A stretch of DNA of 41,388 bases from Candidatus Blackburnbacteria bacterium RIFCSPHIGHO2_01_FULL_43_15b (lineage in GTDB: Bacteria > Patescibacteriota > Microgenomatia > UBA8517 > UBA10165): contig MHBW01000003.1 in NCBI GenBank assembly GCA_001816385.1, forward strand, positions 12,506-53,893. The letters run 5' to 3'. Made by a program: the position numbers and the translations under genes. The notes under the pieces were generated by a model that was not told the DNA's origin, searched no databases, and saw only the letters and a list, made by a program, of their open reading frames with translations. Position 1 is the stretch's first letter. Each line of letters begins with the position of its first letter. Of the stretch, positions 29,170 to 37,510 are shown one piece after another.

Positions 29170-29466
29170 TTATTTGTAAATTGCAAGAATATCGTCAAAC
29201 TTTACAAACAAGTATTCTTTGCTATTTATCTTCATTTCATTCCCTCCCCATTTTTTATAAATTACCCTATCTCCAACTTTGGCTGGACTTTGCCGCTTTG
29301 CACCACCATCAGTTACCTCTTCATCTCCAACGGCTAAAACTTTTCCGGATTGGGGTTTTTCCCCAGCTTTATCCGGCAAAACAATTCCTGAGGCAGTTTT
29401 TGTCTCTGCCTCTTCCGGCTCAAGAAGTAGATAACCGGCAGTTGGTTTCAAATTAATATCAGCCAT
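29170..29466 (-). CDS. groES: 10 kDa chaperonin GroES
   Basis: LKPTAGYLLLEPEEAETKTASGIVLPDKAGEKPQSGKVLAVGDEE...VGDRVIYKKWGGNEMKINSKEYLFVKFDDILAI. Confidence 0.95.
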   Translation of the reverse strand: MADINLKPTAGYLLLEPEEAETKTASGIVLPDKAGEKPQSGKVLAVGDEEVTDGGAKRQSPAKVGDRVIYKKWGGNEMKINSKEYLFVKFDDILAIYK

Positions 29467-29495
29467 AATTTGTCAGTTGTCCTTAGCGAGTGCTA

Positions 29496-29524
29496 GTGTA
29501 AACAATGTATTGTTGGCTTGTCAA
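29496..29524 (-). promoter_or_regulatory. groES promoter
   Basis: Minus strand TTGACA-17-TTACAC, with TAGCACTC (CIRCE half-site-like) at the predicted start. Confidence 0.6.
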
Positions 29525-29538
29525 GCCCCTGTTTAAAT

Positions 29539-29568
29539 TTGACATAGGCATACTCTTGATACTACAAT
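29539..29568 (+). promoter_or_regulatory. Sigma70-type promoter of leader/small gene cassette
   Basis: TTGACA-18-TACAAT. Confidence 0.65.
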
Positions 29569-29574
29569 ATACTT

Positions 29575-29712
29575 ACGAATGTCGAGCTTTAGTGTTTGGT
29601 TTACCGTCCTTCCACTTACTCTCCTTATTAAAAAGGAGCGGGAGGCCTGTAGCTAAATAGCTCAAAGCTAAAAAGCACAAGGGAACCTCCCAGAAGCGGG
29701 AGGTCTTTTTTT
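29575..29712 (+). ncRNA. Structured leader / attenuator-like RNA (or independent sRNA)
   Basis: Between promoter and terminator; hairpin CTCCTT/AAGGAG; GGGAGG (29640-29645) can pair with CCTCCC (29686-29691), competing with the terminator stem. Confidence 0.5.
29685..29712 (+). terminator. Intrinsic terminator
   Basis: ACCTCCC-AGAAGC-GGGAGGT then CTTTTTTT. Confidence 0.8.
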
Positions 29713-29745
29713 GCTGTGCAGCACACTACATACAAGGAGGTTGCC

Positions 29746-29997
29746 GTGATCGATCTAAAACGCGCTGATGAACTTGGGCTTGTCGTAGAAGGCGACTTCA
29801 CCGACATTCCCAAAACCGAGTTTGTTTCCTTCAGGACTCCGCAGGATCACGTAGCGGTAAGGGTTGTCCCTCAGGTGGTCCACACAAATATCGGGGTGTG
29901 CACTATCTTGATACCGCGTAAAGCGTTCGATCAAGAGTTGGTGGAGTGGATTCTGGACTCGGAACTGTCCTCCCCCGCCCTTCCTCGCCACTGGTAG
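29746..29997 (+). CDS. Orphan small protein (83 aa), unknown
   Basis: AAGGAGG SD 5 nt before GTG; MIDLKRADELGLVVEGDFTDIPKTEFVSFRTPQDHVAVRVVPQVVHTNIGVCTILIPRKAFDQELVEWILDSELSSPALPRHW; flanked by terminators on both sides. Confidence 0.65.
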   Translation: MIDLKRADELGLVVEGDFTDIPKTEFVSFRTPQDHVAVRVVPQVVHTNIGVCTILIPRKAFDQELVEWILDSELSSPALPRHW

Positions 29998-30008
29998 TCA
30001 CTGCCCAC

Positions 30009-30066
30009 GCTGGCTGCTCATGCCCTATCCCACCCAAGGGTACAAGCAGCCAGCTTTTCTTTTTTT
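30009..30066 (+). terminator. Intrinsic terminator
   Basis: GCTGGCTGCT ... AGCAGCCAGC followed by TTTTCTTTTTTT. Confidence 0.75.
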
Positions 30067-30817
30067 ATATGCACCCAAAACGGGGCCTAGTCTTTCCACA
30101 TCCAGGGCACATCTCGCCTTTTGCCACACGCACTACTCTTTGGCAATTTGGACACATTACACTATCGCCCAGCATAAACATCGCATCAAAAGCGTTTAGT
30201 GGACAACTCAATGGGTGTCCCCCATAGATTTGGGTATCGCCTCGGCGTATTGCTCTTAATATCTCTCTTTTCTCCAGCCAAACTTCTTTATTTCTTATCC
30301 TTTCCCATTCTTTATTAGGAAGTACTAAGTCTGCAAAATGCGTCCAGTGAACGGTAGTACCGTTTAAAAATATTGGCCTCTTCCTTCTCTCCAAGGCATC
30401 GCTTATCTCCGCTTCTTTTGCATATTCGGCAATGCCGTTTGCCGCGCCTACAAACTGTTCTGTTGAAATTTCGGATCGCAGGAATAGAACTGCAAAGTTA
30501 AAAGTAATTTTCCTGCCGTTCTCAGCAGTGTATATCTCTGTTCCAAGTATTTTGTGAGATTCGCAAGGATTAAGCGCCGGACTAAACCAGAAAACTGTAC
30601 CTTCAGTTTCTTTTCTAACCACATCTTCCAGGAAATCATAAGCTGCCATGTCTGGGGAATTTTCTTGGATACATGAACGGACAAGACATCTGTGGTTTGG
30701 AGAATACAAACCTTTCTCCGTCCACCATAAAACATAAGGATCAGCTACAAGGCGTGACTCGTGGGAAATTGAAGAGGCAAACTCAACAGATGAATATCGG
30801 CGCTCAGCGGTTATCAT
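30065..30817 (-). CDS. Uncharacterised protein with C-terminal zinc-ribbon-like motif
   Basis: 250 aa ORF, C-term VMCPNCQRVVRVAKGEMCPGCGKTRPRFGCI (CxxC...CxxC). Confidence 0.6.
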   Translation of the reverse strand: MITAERRYSSVEFASSISHESRLVADPYVLWWTEKGLYSPNHRCLVRSCIQENSPDMAAYDFLEDVVRKETEGTVFWFSPALNPCESHKILGTEIYTAENGRKITFNFAVLFLRSEISTEQFVGAANGIAEYAKEAEISDALERRKRPIFLNGTTVHWTHFADLVLPNKEWERIRNKEVWLEKREILRAIRRGDTQIYGGHPLSCPLNAFDAMFMLGDSVMCPNCQRVVRVAKGEMCPGCGKTRPRFGCI

Positions 30818-31196
30818 ATTTTCCTGCTCGGGATTCTTGGATTGCTAGTTTTCCGACTTTCCTTCGACTACGCTCAGGATTACGGTTGCGGCACAGTGCA
30901 GGAGTTACACCTGCTTCCTTTAGCACAATCTCTTTGACAACATACTACACAGAGAACACAACACAAAACAAGTGTTAAATTGGGGAAAGCATTTACTGGT
31001 TTAACCAACAATTCTCAACTGTAAACAGAAATCCCGGAAAAACCCAGTGGCCGTACTTTTTCTTTAAAGATGAATACACCGTTTGGTTTGTTTATCAAAT
31101 TATGTGGCAATGCGCCTGCGCGGCATCGGTGATATTTTCAATTTACTTTGTGCACCAATGGCTGGGTGCACTTTAGTCTGTACGTTTTATACAATT

Positions 31197-31225
31197 TGAC
31201 ATTTTGTCAAATATGTGTTAACTTG
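31197..31225 (+). promoter_or_regulatory. TA module promoter/operator
   Basis: TTGACA-17-TAACTT; palindrome TTGACATTTTGTCAA overlaps the -35. Confidence 0.6.
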
Positions 31226-31230
31226 TTTTT

Positions 31231-31491
31231 ATGCCAATACTAATTAGCACAACTGAGGCCAGAACACGCTTTGCAGAAATTACAAATAAAGTGCAGTACT
31301 TGGGAGAAGAATTTATTGTTGAGAAACAAGGTAAACCTGTTGTACTTATTACTCGAGCACCTAAGAAAAAGGCTGTAAAAAAGAAAGACTTAAGCCCTGG
31401 GCTAAAATTTTTGGAAGAGTTGACTACCTTCCATATGAAGGGTGGTCCCAAGGACCTAGCTAAAAATCATGACAAGTATACCTGGGAATGA
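31231..31491 (+). CDS. Phd/YefM-like antitoxin
   Basis: MPILISTTEARTRFAEITNKVQYLGEEFIVEKQGKPVVLITR; upstream of and overlapping a PIN-domain ORF. Confidence 0.8.
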   Translation: MPILISTTEARTRFAEITNKVQYLGEEFIVEKQGKPVVLITRAPKKKAVKKKDLSPGLKFLEELTTFHMKGGPKDLAKNHDKYTWE

Positions 31492-31918
31492 TGACAACAG
31501 TGCTGGAAGTGTGGTTATAGACTCTGATACAATCATTGGTCTAATACACAATGACGATGCACTGCATGAACGTTGCACAAAGATTCTTAAGTTTCTAAAA
31601 GTCAATAATTCAGATATTTTTGCTCCATATGCCATTATTTTGGAAGCCGCTACTACTCTGGCCAAAGATAAAATGGTTAAGCGTCCTGACTTAGCTGCTA
31701 AATTGCTTAAAATTTACAAAAACCTCGGAAGTCCACTCGAAGGTAAAAATGAGCAAACCTTAACTGGTGATATCTATAATCCAAAAACCTCCAAGAAAAA
31801 CTCTCCTTTTGATTTTTATGTTCTTGCCTGCGCCCGCGCAAACAACATCAAAACAGTTTTCTCATTTGATTCGTTTTACAAGAAAAATGGCTTGATCTTG
31901 GCTGAAGCTCTACTCTAA
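31469..31918 (+). CDS. PIN-domain toxin (VapC-like); start may be GTG 31511
   Basis: VVIDSDTIIGLIHNDDALHERC...FAPYAIILEAATTLAKD...FDFYVLACARANNIKTVFSFDSFYKK. Confidence 0.8.
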   Translation: MTSIPGNDDNSAGSVVIDSDTIIGLIHNDDALHERCTKILKFLKVNNSDIFAPYAIILEAATTLAKDKMVKRPDLAAKLLKIYKNLGSPLEGKNEQTLTGDIYNPKTSKKNSPFDFYVLACARANNIKTVFSFDSFYKKNGLILAEALL

Positions 31919-31926
31919 TTCATTAT

Positions 31927-33018
31927 TTATTCCAAATAATCCTGAAGTTTCTTGCGGCGGGAGGGGTGTTTTAATTTTCTTAATGCCTTGGCTTCAATTT
32001 GGCGAATACGTTCGCGGGTCACGCCAAACTCGCGCCCCACTTCTTCCAAGGTCATTGGTTTTGAACCATTCAAACCAAAACGTAGACGCAAAACTTTTGC
32101 TTCACGATCTGATAAGCTTCCCAAAACTTCCTCTAGGCTTTCCTTTAAGAGCTCACGGGATGCTTGGTCAACCGGTGAAGGTTGTCTTGTGTCTTCAATA
32201 AAATCTCCCAGGAAGGAGTCTTCATCGTCCCCAACTTTGGCATCAATGGAAGTAACCTCTTGAGCAATCTTGAAAATCTCCCGAACGCGATCGGCCGTAA
32301 GTTCTAATTCTCCGCCAATTTCCTCAGCTGTCGGCTCCCTACCCAATTCCTGCATCAAGCGACGGGAAGTGTGGAAAAGCTTATTGATCGTCTCCACCAT
32401 ATGAACCGGAATACGAATGGTTCGGGCCTGGTCTGCAATTGCGCGGGTTATGGCTTGGCGAATCCACCATGTAGCATACGTTGAGAACTTGTAACCTTTT
32501 CTCCAATCATATTTTTCAACCGCTCGGATAAGACCCTGGTTGCCTTCCTGAATAAGATCCAAAAGAGTTAAACCCCGCCCTACATATTTTTTAGCAATGG
32601 AAACAACAAGCCTTAAATTTGATTGGGTAAGAACCTCTTTTGCCCTTCTTTCGCTTTTCTCTATTCTCTTGGCCAAATCAACTTCTTCTTCAGGCCCCAA
32701 AAGTCGGACGCGTCCAATTTCCCGAAGATATTGCCTGACTGGATCTGTAGAAACTCCCTCGTCAAAACGGGTCAAAGCCTCAATCTCCCGCTCAAGATCA
32801 GCCGGAGCTTTTGCTTCTTCAATCAACCCATCTTCAGTAACCGATTCAAAAACATCAATTCCGCGCGCTTGAAGTTGGAAATAAAATTCATCCAGTTCTT
32901 CCAAACGGTCTTCGGCATCAGGAAAAACATCCAAAATTTCATCCTGGGTTAAGAAACCTTGTTTCTCCCCCCGATCAAGAACCTCTTGTACTGGTTTTCT
33001 CAAAGCTTGTTGTGTCAT
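31927..33018 (-). CDS. rpoD: RNA polymerase primary sigma factor
   Basis: [117 protein letters not shown]. Confidence 0.97.
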   Translation of the reverse strand: MTQQALRKPVQEVLDRGEKQGFLTQDEILDVFPDAEDRLEELDEFYFQLQARGIDVFESVTEDGLIEEAKAPADLEREIEALTRFDEGVSTDPVRQYLREIGRVRLLGPEEEVDLAKRIEKSERRAKEVLTQSNLRLVVSIAKKYVGRGLTLLDLIQEGNQGLIRAVEKYDWRKGYKFSTYATWWIRQAITRAIADQARTIRIPVHMVETINKLFHTSRRLMQELGREPTAEEIGGELELTADRVREIFKIAQEVTSIDAKVGDDEDSFLGDFIEDTRQPSPVDQASRELLKESLEEVLGSLSDREAKVLRLRFGLNGSKPMTLEEVGREFGVTRERIRQIEAKALRKLKHPSRRKKLQDYLE

Positions 33019-33078
33019 TTAACAAAAAGTTATCACGCTTTTTGCGCGGTCGCATGTGTATGTATGATACCACTTCTT

Positions 33079-34830
33079 TTACTCGTTCTCGAGCTTACCT
33101 AAATTCTTTGCCGCACAATCCAATTCTTCGGTTAAGATTCTCAACGTTTCCGGATCCTCTGTTGATTCTCTTTGTGCAATGTCTCTGGTTATCTGCAAAA
33201 TTCTTTCTCTCAGATCCAAAATTTCAATTTCTTTTTTAATCTCCTCGATTTCCTCTTCTATTTTCAAGCTACTGGAATCGCTGTATGCAAAAAATACTTC
33301 GCCAAAAAAGTCCCTAAGCTCTGCTGGCAAGGAGGCCGCAAATTCCCCCGGATCAAATTTATCTTTCCCCCAATTTGGCAAGGTCTGAGCCAGCCTTAAA
33401 GCTTTATTAGTTTTGAATACCCCATCAAACTTTTCTAAATTTGGAGACTGTAAAATTAGCCCCAGAAGGGTTTCTTCCAAAATTTCTCTTCGAGATTTTT
33501 CTTCCATCTTTGCCGGGATACTTTCTCCTCCTTGTTGGGTAAAAGCTGCCTGGTGTTTCCTAACCTGCCTGACAACTGCTTCCTCTGGTACGCCAAGTCG
33601 ACCAGCTACTGTTTTCATGCAAGATGCTTTAACAATTTCGTCTTCAATCCCAGCCAATATCGGAGATAGCTCGCGGCTTATTTTTTCTTTTCCCTCTGTA
33701 GTTTGAGCATCAAATTTTGAAAAAGCAGTTCTTATCAAAAAATCGTAAATGCCCTCTCCTTCTTTGACAACTTTTTCCCAGCCTTCCGGATCCGAGCGGG
33801 CAAAATCATCAGGGTCCTTTGCCCCATCTCCCATTTTGACAACTCGAATATCAACACCCGCTTTTTTTAAGATATCTATCCCGCGCCTTGCGGCTTGATC
33901 TCCCGCAAAATCTGCGTCCAGTGCTAAATAAACTTGAGAGCAAAACCTGCTAACAAGCTGTGCCTGCTCCGGAGTGAAGGCCGAACCTTTGATGGCAACA
34001 ACATTTTTTACCCCTGCCTGATAAGAAGACAAAAGGTCAAACTCCCCCTCGACAACAATGGCAAATCCGGCTTTTTTAATATCCTGTTTGGTAATGTTTA
34101 AACCAAACAAATTGTTACCCTTTTTATAAACCAAAGTGTCGGGACTATTTATATATTTTGCTATTTCTCCCCCGTCTTTTATAACTCTTCCAGAAAACCC
34201 CAAAATGTTTCCGTAATGGTCTGATAATGGAAAAATCACCCGTCCGCGAAAACGATCAAAATACTGGCCATTGCGCAAAACAGACAAGCCCGCCTTGACA
34301 ATTATTTCCGGTTTGTATCCTCTCTTTTTGCCCAGAAAGTTAAAAAGTGTGTCAGATCTGTCCGGTGCAAAACCAATTTTAAAAAGCTTAACTGTTTCTA
34401 AAGTTATCCCCCTGTTGGCTAAATATTGCCGCGCCACCTCTCCCAAGGGGTGTTCAGCTAATAAATAGTGGTAAAACTCAGCGGTTAAAAAATTTACTTT
34501 GTAAAGCTCTTCCTTTTCTTCATATCCGGCAAAGCCCCCAAGAGGGCGCAGCTTAACTCCTGCCCTGTCAGCCAAGATTTTTAAGGCTTGGGGAAAATCA
34601 ATTTTTTCGTAGTCTTCCAAAAATTTATAAACGTCCCCTCCGACGGAACATCCAAAACATTTAAAAATTTGAAGCTCCTGGGAAACCATAAAAGAGGGAG
34701 TTTTTTCACCATGAAAGGGGCAAAGACCTTTGTAGTTTCTCCCGGCTTTTTTTAAATCAACATATTCGCCAATAATTTCCACAATGTCTGTCTTGCGCTT
34801 TATTTCTTCGATTTGATTATCTGGAGCCAT
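33079..34830 (-). CDS. dnaG: DNA primase
   Basis: IEEIKRKTDIVEIIGEYVDLKKAGRNYKGLCPFHGEKTPSFMVSQELQIFKCFGCSVGGDVYKFLEDYE; VEGEFDLLSSYQAG. Start at internal ATG 34830. Confidence 0.95.
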   Translation of the reverse strand: MAPDNQIEEIKRKTDIVEIIGEYVDLKKAGRNYKGLCPFHGEKTPSFMVSQELQIFKCFGCSVGGDVYKFLEDYEKIDFPQALKILADRAGVKLRPLGGFAGYEEKEELYKVNFLTAEFYHYLLAEHPLGEVARQYLANRGITLETVKLFKIGFAPDRSDTLFNFLGKKRGYKPEIIVKAGLSVLRNGQYFDRFRGRVIFPLSDHYGNILGFSGRVIKDGGEIAKYINSPDTLVYKKGNNLFGLNITKQDIKKAGFAIVVEGEFDLLSSYQAGVKNVVAIKGSAFTPEQAQLVSRFCSQVYLALDADFAGDQAARRGIDILKKAGVDIRVVKMGDGAKDPDDFARSDPEGWEKVVKEGEGIYDFLIRTAFSKFDAQTTEGKEKISRELSPILAGIEDEIVKASCMKTVAGRLGVPEEAVVRQVRKHQAAFTQQGGESIPAKMEEKSRREILEETLLGLILQSPNLEKFDGVFKTNKALRLAQTLPNWGKDKFDPGEFAASLPAELRDFFGEVFFAYSDSSSLKIEEEIEEIKKEIEILDLRERILQITRDIAQRESTEDPETLRILTEELDCAAKNLGKLENE

Positions 34831-34867
34831 TTGTAAGTGAAGTATACAGTGGAAGTAAAGAAGGAGG

Positions 34868-35269
34868 CTATTCACCAATCCTGCTGATGTGTGGGAACCT
34901 GTCAAAATGGGAGTCGAAAGAGTAAATCTTTTTAACTTTCTTTTTCAACACTAAGGCGGTCTGATAAGCATCGGCAAAACTAACGTTTTTTTCTTCATAA
35001 AAACCTAGCGCCTGCTCAAGAACATTCGGTTTATCAGACCTCACGTTCTCTAATTTAAGAATTGATAAAAACTTTTGGGCGATTATTGATTTGGAGAGGC
35101 TGTATGTTCGCTCAAGTGTAAACACTACTTCAAACGCAGCCATTGCACTTATGAAGACCTTGACTCGCCCACTGTTTATTGTCTCAAATATTGATCTTGC
35201 TTTTGGTGAAAATATAGGATTGTCATCAAGTATAAAACGAAGTATTACGTTTGCATCTAAAAAGATCAT
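34868..35269 (-). CDS. PIN-domain toxin (VapC-like)
   Basis: MIFLDANVILRFILDDNPIFSPKAR...MAAFEVVFTLERTY...FADAYQTALVLKKKVKKIYSFDSHFDRF. Confidence 0.85.
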   Translation of the reverse strand: MIFLDANVILRFILDDNPIFSPKARSIFETINSGRVKVFISAMAAFEVVFTLERTYSLSKSIIAQKFLSILKLENVRSDKPNVLEQALGFYEEKNVSFADAYQTALVLKKKVKKIYSFDSHFDRFPHISRIGE

Positions 35270-35571
35270 TTGTGTTTCGAGTAATTTCGCAATATCCTGC
35301 GGTCTTCTTCGGCTACACCTCGTTCAAAAGCCTCGCTTTCCCATCTAATCAGTTCCTCGCCCGTCTTAAATTTTGGAACTTTTACCCGTGGTTTGAGTGA
35401 ACCATAAAGATGCATTATGGAAGTACGTTCTGCTGTTTTGATTTTAACCTCTTTCTTTTGAGTCACTACAAACCTAACTTTGTCCCCGCTTCTTAAGCGA
35501 AGGAGGCGCCTAACTTCAACGGGTATTGTTACTTGTCCTTTTTGGGTAATAGTCGTCGCTGGAATTTGCAT
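35266..35571 (-). CDS. SpoVT/AbrB-type antitoxin
   Basis: TITQKGQVTIPVEVRRLLRLRSGDKVRFVV; 4-nt overlap with the PIN gene. Confidence 0.85.
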   Translation of the reverse strand: MQIPATTITQKGQVTIPVEVRRLLRLRSGDKVRFVVTQKKEVKIKTAERTSIMHLYGSLKPRVKVPKFKTGEELIRWESEAFERGVAEEDRRILRNYSKHK

Positions 35572-35757
35572 GGTATTACCTAAATTATAGTATTACCAAA
35601 GTTTCAAGTCAAGGACTCGGAGAAAAAATGAGGGGTTGTACATTTTTTAATGTACCGCACACGGCGTCTTTCACCTAATTACCTCCTTAGACGCAACAAT
35701 CCCTGACTGGAGCAACTATATTCGGATCATCTTTTGAGGTCAACTTGAGATTATTTG

Positions 35758-35776
35758 GCGGAGGGTACAGGATTCG
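35758..35776 (-). repeat. tRNA-Ser(GCU) 3'-end fragment (att-like direct repeat)
   Basis: GCGGAGGGTACAGGATTCG identical to 38929-38947 at the tRNA-Ser(GCU) 3' end. Confidence 0.7.
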
Positions 35777-35989
35777 CTACACATCATTTCTTCCGAGGTG
35801 TGCCGACGAACGCCACCGACTCTGCGAATGAAATGAGCGGTGTTTTTTGATTGAAGTTCGAACTTCCGCATTGCCGACCGCACGCTGGCGTGCGATTTCA
35901 AAAATGCCTTCAAAATTGCGGGAAAATACCATGCCGAGGCGCTTTGCGCCGAGGCTTCCAATCTTGATTTTTCGAAATGTGATTCTTGG

Positions 35990-36077
35990 CGGAGGAGGTG
36001 GGATTCGAACCCACGGTCACCTTGCGGCGACAACCGCTTTCGAGGCGGTCCCGTTATAACCACTTCGGTACTCCTCC
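35990..36077 (-). tRNA. tRNA-Ser (CGA)
   Basis: Acceptor GGAGGAG/CTCCTCC; anticodon loop CTCGAAA; long variable arm; T-arm GTGGG-TTCGAAT-CCCAC; GCCA encoded. Confidence 0.92.
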
Positions 36078-37063
36078 AGAAATCTGTTAAGTATAGCATA
36101 ATGACGCTTGTTGCTAGGCACAATTTCACCGAAAAATCTTAGTATTTCTTTTTCTCTCCGGAGCAAAACTCTATGCTTAGTAGTTAATGTGGGTGCATAA
36201 CCCAAAATTTTAAGTGCCTTAGTGATGTTTTTCTTCAAAGCAGGAGAGTAAGTAGTATAAGCGATTCCCAAATGGCCATACTTTTTATCCTTATACAAAT
36301 GATGATCGATATAAGTACACCCGTCGGTGTCCAACATTCCTCTAAGACATGCACGCAGCCAACTTTTTCGCGTATAAATCCAACTTGGAATGTCTAAACC
36401 GTTTCTTAGTTTGTCTCCAATTGGCAAACCTTTCCTGTGAAGAAATCCCACCAACCTACTACTGCTAATGCAAACCACAACAACTGACTCTTTGCAGTTT
36501 TCTCTTACCGCGACATTCACCCCAAAGAGTGCCAGCAATTGTTTCCGCAAAAACCTGGCGTATGGTTTGTCGGTTTTGATATTCAAATAAATGCTAGTTT
36601 GACTGGGAGTCAAACTTCCGTCCCCCATTAAAACTCCAATTATCTCTGCCAACTTGCAGTTAGGTTGTGGTCTTTTTATTGTATTTACATTGAAAAACTT
36701 TGTTTTCAGAAGTTTGTGTGTTTTAAGTGAGTTTCTTCCGCCTTTTCGTCTGCCCTCCAATGTGCCAAAAGGCTTATTTCCATATAACTCAAATCGCTTG
36801 CGCCATCCTAAAGATGCTCACTTATTTACATACCAATAGTCATTAACCTCTGCGGTATTTTCGGGAATGGGAACCGAGAACTTTTCGGATAAACTTTGTG
36901 CAGCAGATTTTGATATGTTGTATTTTCCACGAACCCAATCTCTAAACGTCCTACCCGAAACCTCGCATAGTTGAGCAAGTTCCTCATTCGAGAGTCCACT
37001 TGATACTCTCACTAACTGTAAAAAAGTCTTTTGGGAATCATTGGTAAAAATCAATCGAGGCAT
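36017..37063 (-). pseudogene. HTH + LAGLIDADG homing endonuclease-like gene with one in-frame TGA (36818-36820)
   Basis: MPRLIFTNDSQKTFLQLVRVSSGLSNEELAQLCEVSGRTFRDWVRGKYNIS...DYWYVNK*ASLGWRKRFELYGNKPFGTLEGRRKGGRNSLKTHKLL...LAEIIGVLMGDGSLT...LRACLRGMLDTDGCTYI; both halves are in one frame. Confidence 0.75.
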
Positions 37064-37094
37064 ACATTTACTATACCCAAACAAAATGCGAAGG

Positions 37095-37510
37095 TCAAGA
37101 GGCTTTTTGTAGTTTGTTTGCTTTCTCTAAAACTTCTTTTTCACTTTTAAAGGTTAATTTCTCGAACGCTGCCTCGTATGGCAGCCAAACGACTTCTTCT
37201 GTTTCCCAATCGTGACCTTCTTTTGTATCCTTTAAATATTTTACCAAGTAAAAGTCAACTTTTTTAATAACTCTCTCGCCGTTTTCGGCAAAAAAGATCG
37301 TAATCGTATCAACTTTCCCCCTAACTCTCCCTCAACCCCACCTTCTTCGCGAACTTCTCTTATAGCCGCCTCCCGGGAAGTCTCCCCCGCATCAATCCAT
37401 CCTTTGGGAAATTGCCAGCGATTTTTGCCTGTGGGCTTTATCAATAACCACTCAATGTTTGAAGAAGATTGGCGATATACGGTTCCGCCGCTTGAGAATT
37501 GCCTTTTCAA
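37095..37510 (-). pseudogene. Nudix hydrolase with -1 frameshift (disrupted, programmed, or sequencing artefact)
   Basis: SSGGTVYR...EWLLIKPTGKNRWQFPKGWIDAGETSREAAIREVREEGGVEGELGGK then in -1 frame VDTITIFFAENGERVIKKVDFYLVKYLKDTKEGHDWETEEVVWLPYEAAFEKLTF... Confidence 0.75.

Noticed and set aside
31952-32952. Plus-strand ORFs opposite rpoD
   Set aside because: Shadow ORFs antisense to a conserved sigma factor.
35740-36129. 129-aa minus-strand ORF
   Set aside because: Covers tRNA-Ser(CGA) in another frame plus intergenic sequence; no credible protein features.
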